A stretch of DNA of 49,985 nt from Hymenoscyphus infarciens (GCA_001414345.1 LLCB01000378.1:1-49985); one strand, 5' to 3'; numbered from the stretch's first letter, positions 1-10,458 are shown. Translations and numbers: made by a program. Notes: a model not told the origin generated them from the letters alone.

Positions 1-96
1 CTCTCTAGACTTTTTTTTTTTCTTCTAAGTACTTTATTTTAGATATATTTTTTAAACTAAGTTAAGAGCTAGATTATAAGTTAGTTTCTAATTTTA

Positions 97-360
97 AATC
101 GTTTTATAAATCGGCTTAAATTCCCTTGAATCGTTTTATAAATCGGTTCCTTACCTTGAATCGTTTTATAAATCGGTTTCTTACTTTGAATCGTTTTATG
201 AATCGGTTTCTTACTTTGAATCGTTTTATAAATCGGCTTAAATCGTTTTATAAATTAGGTTAAATCACCTTAAATCGTTTTATAAATCGGTTTCTTACTT
301 TGAATCGTTTTATAAATCGGCTTAAATTACTTTAAATCGTTTTATAAAACGTATTAATAT
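97..360. repeat. AT-rich minisatellite, roughly 30-bp period
   Basis: The core tcgttttataaatcgg recurs about nine times, usually followed by tttcttactttgaa or cttaaat, so the period is near 30 bp with some irregular units. Units differ mainly by transitions. No coding frame runs through it. It lies just before the first copy of the large repeat unit. Bases 1-40 (tagactttttt, then cttctaagtactt) match a stretch inside that unit at about 1115-1150 and 2318-2350, so a further partial copy probably extends off the left edge. Confidence 0.8.
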
Positions 361-420
361 CTTGAACCGGTATCAAACCGGTATTAAGTCTAAGTTGATA
401 CTAGCTTAAAACCCTAGTAG

Positions 421-439
421 AGGGCATGTAAGTAGTAGC

Positions 440-473
<34 letters not shown>

Positions 474-1655
474 ATTAGTTAGTTAGAAACTATAAAGTAT
501 ATATATTAGTTTAGGAAGTAAGAATAGAAATAGTATATACTAATAGTAATAGTAATAACGTAGATAATAAATCTAATACTTCTAATTTACTAGGTAATAA
601 ATTCAAGGTATCTAATTCGCTCTACTAAAAGTCTAACTATAAAATATACCTATACTAGCTAATATTATTTAATAATATAGAATTAACTAGGGTAGTAAAT
701 ATAACAAAGATAACGTAGATTATAATACTAATAAGTAGCCTAATACTGAGTAATAAATATAATATAATAGTAATAGAGAGTTATCGTTGTCGTCGTCGTT
801 GTTATTATTATTAAAGTTAAAGTCGTTATTAAAGTTGAAGTTGAAGTCGAAGTCGAAGTTAAACTTAAAAGTAGAGGTAGCCTATATACTAGGTTTTGAC
901 GATTACGTAGCTAGTTATATATAGTATACTATGTTTAGTAAGAGTAACCTTAGTATAAAAGCTACGCCTTACTATATAACCTACTTTAGTTATATAATTT
1001 TTCTTTTTTATATACTTATAGCTCTAATTATAAAGATTATTAATATATAATTACTAATTAAAGTTAATATATAAAAAGTGTTTTAAATAGCTTTAAAAAA
1101 AAAACCCCCTCTTTTTAGACTTTTTATTTTTTCTTTTAAGTACTTTTTAAGTATTATTATACTACGAATATATAGCTAGTATATACTAAAACTAGTATTA
1201 GTTATAATAGAATAGTATAAGCTACCTAGAACTACTTAGAACTACTCCGAGCCTCTCTAAACTATAGCTAGTTATAACTCTAATTAATTTAACGATTTAG
1301 AATAGGTTTAGAACCTCTCTAAATAAGTTCTAAACCTCTTTAAATAGGAGTAGAACTTTAAAACCTCTTTAAATAGGTTTAGAACCTCTCTAAATATAAT
1401 TAGAACCTTAGAACCTCTCTAAACTATAGCTAGCTATAGCTCTAATTAATTTAATAATTCAGAATAGGTTTAGAACCTCTCTAAATAGGATTAGAACCTT
1501 AGAACCTCTTTAAATAGGTTCTGAACCTCTTTAAATAGGATTAGAACCTTAGAACCTCTTTAAATAAGATTAGATACTATATCGACTCTTACTTAAGCTA
1601 TTAAAATCGATTTAATACTAATTTGAACTAGTTTTAAGTAAAAGCGAGTGAGCAT
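421..1655 (+). repeat. Large repeat unit, copy A (most RIP-degraded)
   Basis: This is the first of three related units (A, B direct; C inverted). It runs from an AGTT tetranucleotide array through an AT-rich body and an array of degraded gaacctctctaaata motifs to a conserved end containing aagcgagtgagcatatac. Almost every C or G kept in copy C is T or A here: gctacgccttactatataac replaces ccacgccccaccatgtgacc of copy B. No frame is open. It is an unclassified mobile or subterminal repeat; unit boundaries are approximate. Confidence 0.75.
439..486. repeat. (AGTT)n microsatellite, RIP form of a (GGTC)n array
   Basis: About a dozen AGTT units at the left end of copy A. The matching place in inverted copy C (4403-4440) holds CCGA units, which read GGTC/CGGT in this orientation. 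Changing each C to T and one G to A converts that motif into this one. Confidence 0.75.
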
Positions 1656-3017
1656 ATACATAGTTAGTTGGTTAGAAACTATAAGACCTATATATCAGTT
1701 TAGAAAGTAAGTGTAGAAATAGTACGTATCGTAAGAGTAACAGCGACAGCGACAGTAATAGTAATAACGGAGATAATAAATCAGAGGCTTCTAATTCGCA
1801 CTACTAAAAGTTCGACTATGAAATATACCTATACTAGCCGATGTTATTCAACGACGTAGAATTAACTAGAGTAGTAAATATAATAAATATAACCTAGATT
1901 ACGATACTAATAAGCGGCCTAATACTAAGTAATAAATATAATATAATAAAGAGAGAGAGTTATCGTCGTTATCGTTGTCGTCGTCGTTAAAGTGTTAATA
2001 TTAAAGTGACGATGTCAAAGTGTTAAAGTCGAAGTGTTAAAGTTAAAGTCAAAGGTGAGGGTAGTCTATACGCTAGGTCTTAGCGGTTACGTAGCTAGTT
2101 ATATATAATATACCGTGTTTAGTAAGAGCGACCCTAGTATAAAAGCCACGCCCCACCATGTGACCTAGTCACGTGACTTTCGTATTTTATACGCTAGTAG
2201 CCCTAATTATAAGGATTATTAATATATAATTACTAGTTAAAGTTAATATATAATTACTAGTTAAAGTTAATATATAAAAAGTCTTTTAAATTAACTTTGA
2301 AAAAAAAAACACTTTTTCTAGACTTTTTATTTTTTCTTCTAAGTACTTAGTACTTTTTAAGTGTTATTATACTACTAATCTATAGCTAGTATATACTAAA
2401 GCTAATATTAGTTATAATAGAATAGTAGAAGCTACTTAGAGAAACTACTCTAAGCCTCTCTAAACTATAGCTAGCTATAGCTCTAATTAATTTAATAATT
2501 TAGAATAGGTTTAGAACTACTCTAAATAGGATTAGAACCTTAGAACCTCTCTAAATAGGATTAGAACCTTAGAACCTTTCTAAATATAATCAGAACCTCT
2601 CTAAACAGGATTAGAACCTTAGAACCTCTCTAAATATAATTAGAACCTCTCTAAATAAGATTAGAACCTTAGAACCTCTCTAAATATAATTAGAACCTCT
2701 CTAAATAAGATTAGAACCTTAGAACCTCTCTAAATATAATTAGAACCTCTCTAAATAAGATTAGAACCTTAGAACCTTTCTAAATATAATCAGAACCTCT
2801 CTAAATAGAATTAGAACCTCTCTAAATAGGATCGGAACCTTAGAACCTCTCTGAATATAATCAGAACCTCTCTAAATAGAATTAGAACCTCTCTAAATAG
2901 GTTCGGAACCTTAGAACCTCTCTAAGTAGAATTAGATACTATGTTAACTCTTACTTAAGCTATTAAAATCGATTTAATACTGATTTAAACTAGTGTTAAG
3001 TAAAAGCGAGTGAGTAT
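1656..3017 (+). repeat. Large repeat unit, copy B (intermediate RIP)
   Basis: Direct copy of the unit at 421-1655 in the same order: a short gttagttgg array, the AT-rich body, a palindromic gtcacgtgac at 2168-2177, a poly-A/T stretch near 2310, then a long array of agaacctctctaaata-type motifs (about 2440-2935), ending in aagcgagtgagtatatac. It keeps more C and G than copy A but fewer than copy C. Frames are broken by many stops. The array is longer than in copy A, which accounts for the length difference. Confidence 0.75.
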
Positions 3018-3211
3018 ATACGTATCTATATAAGCGAGTTCTAGGAATATCTAGAAACCTAAGCGATATATATATATATAATTTAAATATATTTACCTCT
3101 TAACTTCTTTATTACGTAACTATTCTATTATTATATATTTTCTCAAATGTATTACTTTTAGAGCTTAGTAGTAGCTCTAAGTTTATCTAAATTATTATAT
3201 CTTAGTATATA
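3018..3211. other. Spacer between the inverted repeat-unit copies
   Basis: AT-rich spacer of about 0.2 kb at the centre of the inverted arrangement formed by copies B and C. It holds short TA dinucleotide runs (3068-3080). No ORF or recognised motif. Confidence 0.6.
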
Positions 3212-4440
3212 CTTACGTATATGCCCACTCGCTTTTACTCAAACCTAGTTCAAATCGGTATTGAATCGATTTCAATAGGTTCGGAATAGGTTCCGAATAG
3301 GTTCGGAATAGGTTCTGAATAGGTTCTGAATAGGTTCGGAATAGGTTCTGAATAGGTTCGGAATAGGTTTGGAATAGGTTCTGAATAGGTTCTGAACCTC
3401 TCTAAATAGGTTCAGAACCTATTCCGAATAGTCGAAACGTTCGGAGCTATAGCTAGACCGTAGTTCAGAAAGGTTCCGAACCTATTCAGAGAGGTTCCGA
3501 ACCTATTCCGAATTAATCGGAATTATTGAATTAATTAGAGCTATAGCTAGCTATAGTTTAGAGAGGTTCCGAACCTAGTCAGAGAGGTTCCGAACCTATT
3601 CCGAACCTATTCCGAGTAGTTCTAAGTAGCTTAAGCTATTCTATTATAACTAATACTAGCTTTAGTATATACTAGCTATATATTAGTAGTATATTAACAC
3701 CTTAAAAGTACTTAGAAGAAAAAATAAAAAGTCTAGAGAGAGTGTTTTTTTTTCAAAGGCGATTTAAGCGACTTTTTACATATTAACTTTAATTAGTAAG
3801 TATATATTAATAATCCTTATATTTAGGGCTACTAGCGTATAAGTTTTATTATGTCACGTGACTAAAGTGGGTCACCTGGTGGGGCGTGGCTTTCGTACCA
3901 GGGTCGCTCTTGCCGAACACGGTGCGCTACGTACAACTAGCTACGTAACCGCCAAGACCTAGCGCACGGGCCACCCCCACCTTCGACTTCGACTTCGACT
4001 TCGACTTCGACTTCGACTTCGACACTTCGACACTTCGACACTTCGACACTTCGACACTTCGACACTTCGACACTTCGACGACGACGACGACGATAACTCT
4101 CTCTCGCCATCGTATCGCATTCGTTACTCGGCATCGGGCCGCTTATCGGCATCGGGCCGCTTATCGGCATCGTAATCTACGTCGTATTCGTCGCGTTCGC
4201 TACCCCGGTCAATTCCACGTCGTCGAACAACAACAACATACCCCTTCTTTTTCGACGATTTAGGCATATTTCACGGTCGGACTTCCGGCAGAGCGAATCA
4301 GAAGCCTCGGATTTGTCATCTACGTCATCGCTATCGCTCTTATATACGGTACGTACTGTTTCCACCCTTACTTCCTAAACTGACGTGCGTGCCTTATAGT
4401 TTCCGACCGACCGACCGACCGACTAACCGACCGACCGATC
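3212..4440 (-). repeat. Large repeat unit, copy C (inverted, least RIP)
   Basis: Reverse-complement copy of units A and B. It begins with the inverted form of the aagcgagtgag end, continues through arrays of ggttcggaatagg and gaggttccgaacc (about 3270-3610), and reaches a GC-richer part from 3850. There it keeps gtcacgtgac (3853-3862), ggggcgtggc and a CTTCGAC array. Two short minus-strand frames (about 4170-3937 and 4365-4177) are open here and broken in A and B, so the ancestral unit may have encoded a low-complexity, Ser/Asp- and Arg-rich peptide. I do not recognise a family. Confidence 0.7.
3981..4092. repeat. (CTTCGA)n / (CACTTCGA)n / (CGA)n microsatellite
   Basis: Seven or so CTTCGA units are followed by seven CACTTCGA units and then CGA triplets. 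On the minus strand one frame reads as alternating Glu-Val and Val-Ser-Lys-Cys-Arg-Ser repeats. Copies A and B hold degraded forms (aagttgaagttgaag; aaagtgttaaagtcg) at the matching place. It could have been translated in an intact element, but a low-complexity frame alone is weak evidence. Confidence 0.75.
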
Positions 4441-4489
4441 GAACCAATCACATCGAGGCATACATACAGGGATGACGTCATTTGGGTCG

Positions 4490-4580
4490 GTGGAACATTC
4501 GGTGGAATAATCGGTGGAATAATCGGTGGGATAATCGGTGGAATAATCGGTGGAATTGGTGGAATTGGTGGAATTGGTGG
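4490..4580. repeat. GGTGGAAT-type minisatellite
   Basis: Tandem units of ggtggaataatc (about five) give way to ggtggaatt (about four). This lies beyond the part shared with copies A and B. A CRE-like palindrome tgacgtca lies just left, at about 4474. No supported gene. Confidence 0.7.
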
Positions 4581-4689
4581 AAGCAGGACCTGGGCATTCA
4601 GGCATGTTACGTAAGAGTAGTGTAGCCACGTAATATACACCTTTTCACGTGATTTCAAAATTCAAGTCCTTTTTCAAGCTCTTTTAATT

Positions 4690-5075
4690 CTTTTTCGATA
4701 CTAGCTTAAAACTAGCTTGAAACTAGTTCTGAGCTAGTTCTACTGGTTCCGAACTGGTTCTGAACTGGTTCCGAACTGGTTCTGAACTGGTTCGGAACTA
4801 AAGTCGACTCTGAATCAGATGCGTTCAAGGTGTTACGGATAAAGAAACTAATTTGGCTCTGGTTCTGAACTAATTTAGCTCTGGTTCCGAACTGGTTCCG
4901 AACTGGTTCTGAACTGGTTCTAAACTAGCTCTGAACTGGCTCTGAACTGGTTCTAAACTGGTTCCGAACTAGTTCTGAGCCGCTCAGAACATAATCCGAT
5001 CCTAGGTCAACCTTAATTTGAATCGGAGCCGAATCGGAGTCGAACCGGAGTCGAACCGGAGTCGAACCGGAGTTG
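4690..5075. repeat. GAACTGGTTC / GAATCGGAGTC minisatellite
   Basis: Imperfect tandem array dominated by gaactggttc(c/t) units between about 4735 and 4975, followed by gaatcggagccgaatcgg and gaaccggagtc units near 5025-5070. Units differ by transitions (ccgaactgg, ctgaactgg). It is not coding. Confidence 0.7.
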
Positions 5076-5354
5076 AGTAAATAGCGGTTCGGCAGTACAG
5101 TACTATTATTAGTTCTAGACCTGCTTTACTAGATCTAATAGCGATCGGTTATAAAATAAGATAATCCTAGTAAGGTTAGCTAATCTTTTATAAGTTAGTT
5201 TTTATCTACTCGATTACTTTTTTACAATATATACTAGTATTTTTATAAGTCTATTATAAAAGACTAGATAGAATTAAAAAACTAACTAATAAAGCTATCT
5301 TATAGTAGACTATAAAAATAGCTACAAATACTTCTAACTTTATACCTACTTATT

Positions 5355-5531
5355 ATAGAGTGTACACGTGACCTAGCGGACCTATATATAGTTATAAAAG
5401 TGCTCTATACTCTCCTCTCTCTTAAGTAGACGTTTTATATACTATATATTAATTATATTAAATCTATCTTCTTTTAAGCCTCGACTAGAGTATAATAACG
5501 AATTCTATTTAATATAACCTTTTCTATAATA
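5355..5531 (+). repeat. LTR-like direct repeat, copy 1
   Basis: A 177-bp sequence repeats in direct orientation at 6414-6926, interrupted there by an inserted element. It holds cacgtgac, then gcggacctatatatag (TATA-like), then a pyrimidine stretch, a layout that resembles a retrotransposon LTR promoter. The internal 5532-6413 is AT-rich with many stops and no recognisable pol motif. Differences from copy 2 are mostly transitions. Calling it an LTR is an inference; TG/CA ends were not identified. Confidence 0.5.
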
Positions 5532-6413
5532 TAGTAGTAATACTATAATTCGATTCTAGTTAAGCCTCTATTAAACGAACTCTTATACTTCTATAAACAC
5601 TCTATTATATATCTACTACCTCTATCTCTCGCCTCTACTATAATCTTATACTTGTATACTTAAATTGAATACCGGCTCGTACTAGTACGACTCTATATAG
5701 AGTATATAACTGTCTCCTAGGAAGCTTGATTAGTAGTGAGTATAACGTAAGATACTACTCTTCTAACTCTCTCGCTTCGTATATATACTCCTCTTCGATC
5801 CTCTTCTTAAATCTTCGATCTACTTAATTTACTCTGCTTCGTAACCTATATCTACGAACTTCTCTTTAAGTTCCGAGTCTTCGATCTATCCTACTTTACT
5901 AAATCTTCTAATCTACTCTACCTCGCCGAGCTTTTAATCTACCTAGTTCTCTTATACCTCCGCTCCGATGTCGATCTCTAAGACTTAGAAGCTCTCCTCT
6001 CCTCTCCTTCTCTCTTTAACAAGTTAATAACTCGGACGTTGCTATAGTAACTACCTAGTATACCTACTCGATAGCTTCGCTACTAACTTCTTACTCCTTA
6101 TAGCTATTATACCTCTCTAAGACGTAGTATAGACTAGTAGAATACGTTTATAAGGTATAGTTTAAAGCGTTCTCGAGTAACTCGAAGAGACTAGTTATAT
6201 ATACGCTAGCTAGAGTGTGGATTCTATAAAAGCTATCTCTAATTAGTAAACTAGCGTAGAAGAATAGGTAGCTTAAAAGCTCTAGGTTATTTATACCTAT
6301 ACTAAGGTACTATACTTAGAGAAGAACCTTACTTAAGGACTAGAAGACGGGTTATAGCTTTATTATTTCTTTTTAGTCCTCGGAGCTAACCTTTCCTTTA
6401 GAGAGGTACGTTA
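5532..6413. other. Degenerate interior between LTR-like repeats
   Basis: AT-rich sequence with frequent stops in all frames. The minus strand has a Lys/Arg/Glu-rich flavour around 5780-5950 that could be a worn gag-like segment, but no zinc knuckle, protease or reverse-transcriptase motif is visible. Confidence 0.4.
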
Positions 6414-6926
6414 TAGAGTATATATATAACCTAGCGGACCTATATATAGAGAATCGATTATTTAAGCATTAGTTCACTATAGCGAGTAAGTATATAGCCT
6501 AGTATAGCTTTAATTATTTAAGAGAGCGTATATACTACTTTCAAGAGAGTAATTTAACTTCTTAATATAATACTCTTTTATTTTTATTAACTATTATATT
6601 ATATTTATAAATTATATAGATTATAGTCCTTTGCTCTTTTTTAAATTAAAAAGGCGTTATAGTATATAATAGTTAGTAAGTTTAAGTTATATTAGACTTA
6701 CGTAGATATAAGTCTAATCTTTAGTATAGTAGCTATAGTGTTTATACTAGTAACCGTAGCGAGGTGATGCTTAAATAATCGATTCTATATATAGTTACGA
6801 AAGTGCTCTATACTCTCCTCTCTCTTAAGTAGACGTTTTATATACTATATATTAAATCTACCTTCTTTTAAGCCTCGACTAGGGTAAGATAACGAATTCT
6901 ATTCAATACGACCTTTCCTATAATAC
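6414..6926 (+). repeat. LTR-like direct repeat, copy 2, split by an insertion
   Basis: Second copy of the 177-bp repeat: its left part is 6414-6449 and its right part 6786-6926, with an inverted-repeat element between. Its left part reads tatatataacctagcgg where copy 1 has tgtacacgtgacctagcgg, all transitions, so the CACGTG site is lost here. The right part keeps agtgctctatactctcctc and cctcgactag. Confidence 0.55.
6450..6785. mobile_element. MITE-like element with 19-bp inverted ends and a 9-bp target duplication
   Basis: The left end gaatcgattatttaagcat (6451-6469) is the exact reverse complement of the right end at 6767-6785. The element is flanked on both sides by tatatatag (6441-6449 and 6786-6794). 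The sister repeat at 5383-5391 holds a single tatatatag with no insertion, which serves as a paralogous empty site. The 0.34-kb body is AT-rich with no ORF. Low-complexity TA flanks mean the exact duplication length is uncertain. Confidence 0.7.
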
Positions 6927-6939
6927 TACTTACCTTTCT

Positions 6940-7061
6940 CGTTGTTCTAACTTTCTAGGGCAATTTAAAATATTAACCTAGATAGCTTAGAACAATGAAG
7001 TCCGATCATCCCAACTATCTGAGTTATTTAGTTTGACTTGCCCTAGAGAGTTAGAACAACG
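6940..7061. mobile_element. 122-bp miniature inverted-repeat element
   Basis: The left end cgttgttctaactttctagg is matched in reverse complement by the right end (cctagagagttagaacaacg), with one mismatch; pairing extends into ggcaa. The interior is about 70 bp without an ORF. I found no clear target duplication. It could be a MITE or a stem-loop left by a larger element. Confidence 0.6.
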
Positions 7062-7369
7062 TGAATCAGTTACCTATTTACTGCCGCTCTTTATTGTCTA
7101 CTAGGAGACTGTTATAAGCAAGCTGAATCATTATATAGAAAACTCCAGATTAATCTTAAAGATATTTCAATTGCTAAGATATAAGAGCAGGAGGCCTATT
7201 ACCGTCCACATTACCTATCAAGACTTGCAAAATACAAAAAACACCCTCCGAGACCAATAGATCCAACACAATCCTACCCCTAAGAGAAATCAACCCTAAG
7301 AAACAAATTTCGTTTGCCCTGTTTTTCAATGGATGGCTATTCCACTCGATCCTTCTTCTCCTCAATCAT

Positions 7370-8037
7370 TTATGCAGATGATGCTTTGGCCTTGGTAGCT
7401 TTGGTGGCAGCTCCAGAGGCAGATGCTTTGGTTGCAGATGCACCAGAGGCCTTGGTTGCAGCACCCTTGGTGGAACCAGAGGCTCCAGATCCAGCAGTAC
7501 CAGTGAAGGTGAGAGCAGTAGATGGCTCTCCAGAAGCCGCTTTATCAAGGGCGATGTTGTTGTCGAGCTTCTTTTGCTCGGCGGCAAGCTTAGCAGCAGT
7601 ATCCTCTCCTTGAGCAGCCTTGGCTTGCAACTCCAGAACGGTTGCCATGAGCTTGAGGACCTTGTTCTTTATTTTACCGTTCTAGAATTGGATTAGAAAA
7701 AGTATTGATTGTGAGCGAGCAGAGTACTTACGGTGAGAGCAGTTGCCTCTTCTCCGGTGGCAGCCTCGATGGCTGGGTTAAATGCCTCAGTCTCAGCATC
7801 GTTGGCAATGTCATTGACATCGCCCAAGAATGCGATATCATCAGCGGAAACAGCAGCAAAATCGGTTCCGACATCCAACTTGGCGAGTGCCTCAGCCTCG
7901 GCATCACCGGCTGTTCCTCCACTGATGGAAAGTTGGTCGTATGTTTGTGTACCAAGAGCTCTGGCACTGAGACGGCCGGTTGGAGCAGCAATGGCGAGGG
8001 TGGCAAATGCCAAAGTGAGCGCAGCTGAGAATTGCAT
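7370..8037 (-). CDS. Small secreted alanine-rich protein (205 aa)
   Basis: Two exons: 8037-7732 and 7681-7370, joined across a 50-nt intron with gtaagt donor and ctag acceptor, phase 0. Residues 1-18 form a signal peptide (MQF-SAAL-TLAFATLAIAA, cleavage near APTG), so the product should enter the secretory pathway. The mature part is Ala/Asp/Glu-rich, then a Lys/Glu helix (NGKIKNKVLKLMATVLELQ), and residues about 165-205 form an Ala/Thr/Lys/Ser-rich repetitive tail. There is no cysteine framework. It resembles conserved small secreted proteins of plant-associated ascomycetes, whose function I do not know. It lies about 300 bp from RIP-degraded repeats, a common setting for fast-evolving secreted genes. 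Confidence 0.8.
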
Positions 8038-8982
8038 GTTGATGATTGTGGGGGGTGTTTGAAAAAAGATAGAATCAAAAAGAGTGGATTTAAATTTATT
8101 GAACAGCGCTGCTGTGTGGTTGGAATTGAAAAGAGCGGATTAAACAGCACAGCTGGTTGGGAGAAGGCACTGTGAGGATTGAATGAATGTGATTGGAATG
8201 AAGAAAGAAAGACCTGATGAACGAGCACTGACATGTTCTTATAGAATACTCGTTCATCAGATGTGACGAGCCAAGATGAGGCCAAGATAAAGCCAAGTCT
8301 TGTTCAACTTCTTGGCTCATGATTTTGAGCAGGTTCATCCGTTTGTTACCAAAGATTTTGCAGTCATCCCATCATGGGATGGCTTCACGACATTTGCCAA
8401 GTCGATGGTGATGTTTTGGCCGTTTTGATTTTTTTTGGAACGTTGCCCAGGAATGCGTGGTCGGTGATGGTGAAACCTCGTCTTAATTACCACGTGGAGT
8501 TTGGGGCGCGAGACTTAGCGAGTCCCATTCTGGAACTGCCAATTGTTTTGATACAGGGTATGGACCAATCATTGGTACAGTATGTTGACGTGACCCACCA
8601 CCCCGGGTCTGCCAGAGGGATTCAAAGCGAAATGACGGTCTGGAAAGGGTTCAAGCGTCACGGTCGTATGAAACTCGGGAATTCTACCCCTGAGCGAAGT
8701 TCAGAGGCGAACATAGTAGGTAACACTGCTTCCGGAAAAGTGGAAAAGAGGAGGAACTTCCCAGCATGATACAGGTATTGTGTGGGGTTGGAGCGAATGC
8801 ACAAAATATGAACCCCCCACATTGGCTGATTATTAGTGGAAGATATCCGGGGCAGAGCCGTAGGAACTTTTCCTTACATCTCGGTAGCCGCCGAGAATTC
8901 ATCTAATTGACTGCGGGAGCAATTTGGTCCGTTGTTCTTGGGAAGCTTCTTATTATGGATATCCCCAGCCGTTGGCTTCAAC
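8038..8982. other. Intergenic, upstream of the secreted-protein gene
   Basis: GC-balanced, non-repetitive DNA. On the minus strand the 200 bp before the secreted-protein ATG include an AT-rich caataaatttaaat and a pyrimidine-rich leader, plausible core promoter material. A 131-codon plus-strand frame at 8374-8769 has no recognisable features and is not called. Confidence 0.4.
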
Positions 8983-9240
8983 TCAACGCCTTCTGATAAT
9001 CTGAACCCAGGTCTGAACGTCTCCTCGGGAGCGCTTATTCTCTTTTGCCAAGTGACTTAATAGAGTCATTTGGTCTGCAGTTCTACCGGTGCACTTCTCT
9101 TCAATGGCGAGATACTCTGCAAAGCTCCAGTGCATGACACCATTTCCAATTGGAATTTCGCAACGATGGAGTGCCTCCTGTTCAGTATTCAAATTTTCTC
9201 TCCAAGCGGAATCGAGAATGGCTGAAAAAACTTGGTGGTA
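8983..9240 (-). pseudogene. Orphan coding-like terminal exon (85 codons)
   Basis: After a possible acceptor (tttgtag) the minus strand is open from 9240 to a TGA at 8983, starting YHQVFSAILDSAW and ending WVQIIRRR. Composition is that of a folded protein (charged helices, conserved-looking HWSFAEYLAIEEKC) rather than random frame. No start codon or upstream exon could be found in the next 240 bp, which carry stops. It may be the last exon of a truncated gene or a relic. I do not recognise the family. Confidence 0.35.
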
Positions 9241-10458
9241 CTACAAACTGATTGCCTCAGAAACTGTTCGTTGCTAAGAGATTGCAGCTATTATTGGGAG
9301 ACGAGATGGTCAAACGTCATCTCTCAGCTGCTTCTTTCCACCACAAGTTATGCATGCAAAATTCAAATCAGATACATGATTAGATCAAGGTTGAAGATTC
9401 GGGTGCATAATTTGTGTGTATCAAGGGTTTCTTTCGGTATCTGACCTAGACAAGCAAAATATCCAAGAGTGTGTAAACTCTGAGAGTATTTGTGACACTC
9501 TTTCATTTGCCTACCTCACTTGAATCCATTTTCTCCTCTGGATGAGTTCTTCCTATCGTTCCATATATACAGAAAAATCGTTCATCAGGAATCGATGTTT
9601 ATCGAAACCAGGATGACCAAAAAGCATCCCTGCTCGATTTCTTGCCCGTTTATTTTCCTTTACTAGGCTCTGTAGCAAATTTTTAATATACGAAACTTTC
9701 TTTGGATATACATAGACTGATAGTCGGGGCCCTCACTAGAATCCAAAGGTAGAGAGGGAAATGCTGTTTTCGAGACGATTGAGAGACATATGTTTACTTT
9801 TTTATACATATATATGCCGAATGGAAACATTTCCCCAATTGAAAATCCAACTGAGTTACGGTGTGAGTTTCGACCGTTTGTTTTTGTACTTGAATTCAGA
9901 GAGGCACAACTGTCCCGGAGGGGATGAGTTCTTCTGTGTCTGCAAGGACACTGATATACTATTGCGATACTTTGTTTTTGAATTCATCCACAGTTCAATC
10001 ATTTTGTACTGTGGGACACCGCCGAGCTTGTCATCTGGTTGCATTATACTCCTGTTCGCATTTGTTTACTACGAACACAATTCTCTCTCATTTGAAAAAG
10101 TTACGACCTGGCGATGTCAGACGATATCAGATGGCGTCAAGAAGGCGTCAGAAAGTGTCAGAAAAAAAGTCGAATCACCCAAGGTTTTCGCTGGGGTTTA
10201 TTACTCAGTACTGTGCAATTTCTGTAATACCCCAGTTTTCCTAGGTTTATCTATCGTTACCACCTATGTTTGTAGAAATAGTTTTACGAGCGGTCTTTCG
10301 TTTCGGCCGAAGTTGCATTTACGTAAATTTCTTCTGACAGCCCTTGACATCCTCAAGTAGGCTTGCAACTTTGGTTCGACCGCCGTTCACAATATTATTA
10401 TATCTGAGTACTAATAGAAGTATAAGTAGCACACACCGGCATTTCATCCCATAATCTC
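9241..10458. other. Intergenic, no supported gene
   Basis: AT-leaning single-copy DNA. A 199-codon plus-strand frame at 9761-10360 begins with an ATG but shows no domain, signal peptide or splice evidence, and its Cys/Phe/Ser-rich composition suggests chance. The sequence before 10459 contains short AT-rich motifs but no certain promoter for the following pseudogene. Confidence 0.4.

Noticed and set aside
97..360. CRISPR-like array of a short repeated core
   Set aside because: The DNA is eukaryotic, the intervals between cores are themselves repeats rather than unique spacers, and units differ by RIP-type changes; it is a minisatellite.
3937..4658. Several short ORFs with Glu-Val, Pro-Pro-Ile or Ser-Arg repeats
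   Set aside because: They are translations of microsatellites inside a repeat copy; homologous frames in the other two copies are broken and no start context or domain supports expression.
7728..8285. 185-codon minus-strand ORF overlapping the secreted-protein gene
   Set aside because: Most of it is an alternative frame of the real first exon plus its untranslated leader; it has no signal peptide or domain.
8374..8769. 131-codon plus-strand ORF
   Set aside because: No recognisable domain, no splice or promoter evidence, and average composition; likely chance.
9761..10360. 199-codon plus-strand ORF
   Set aside because: Begins with ATG but its composition is Phe/Cys/Ser-rich and AT-driven with no domain or membrane topology that makes sense; kept only as a note.
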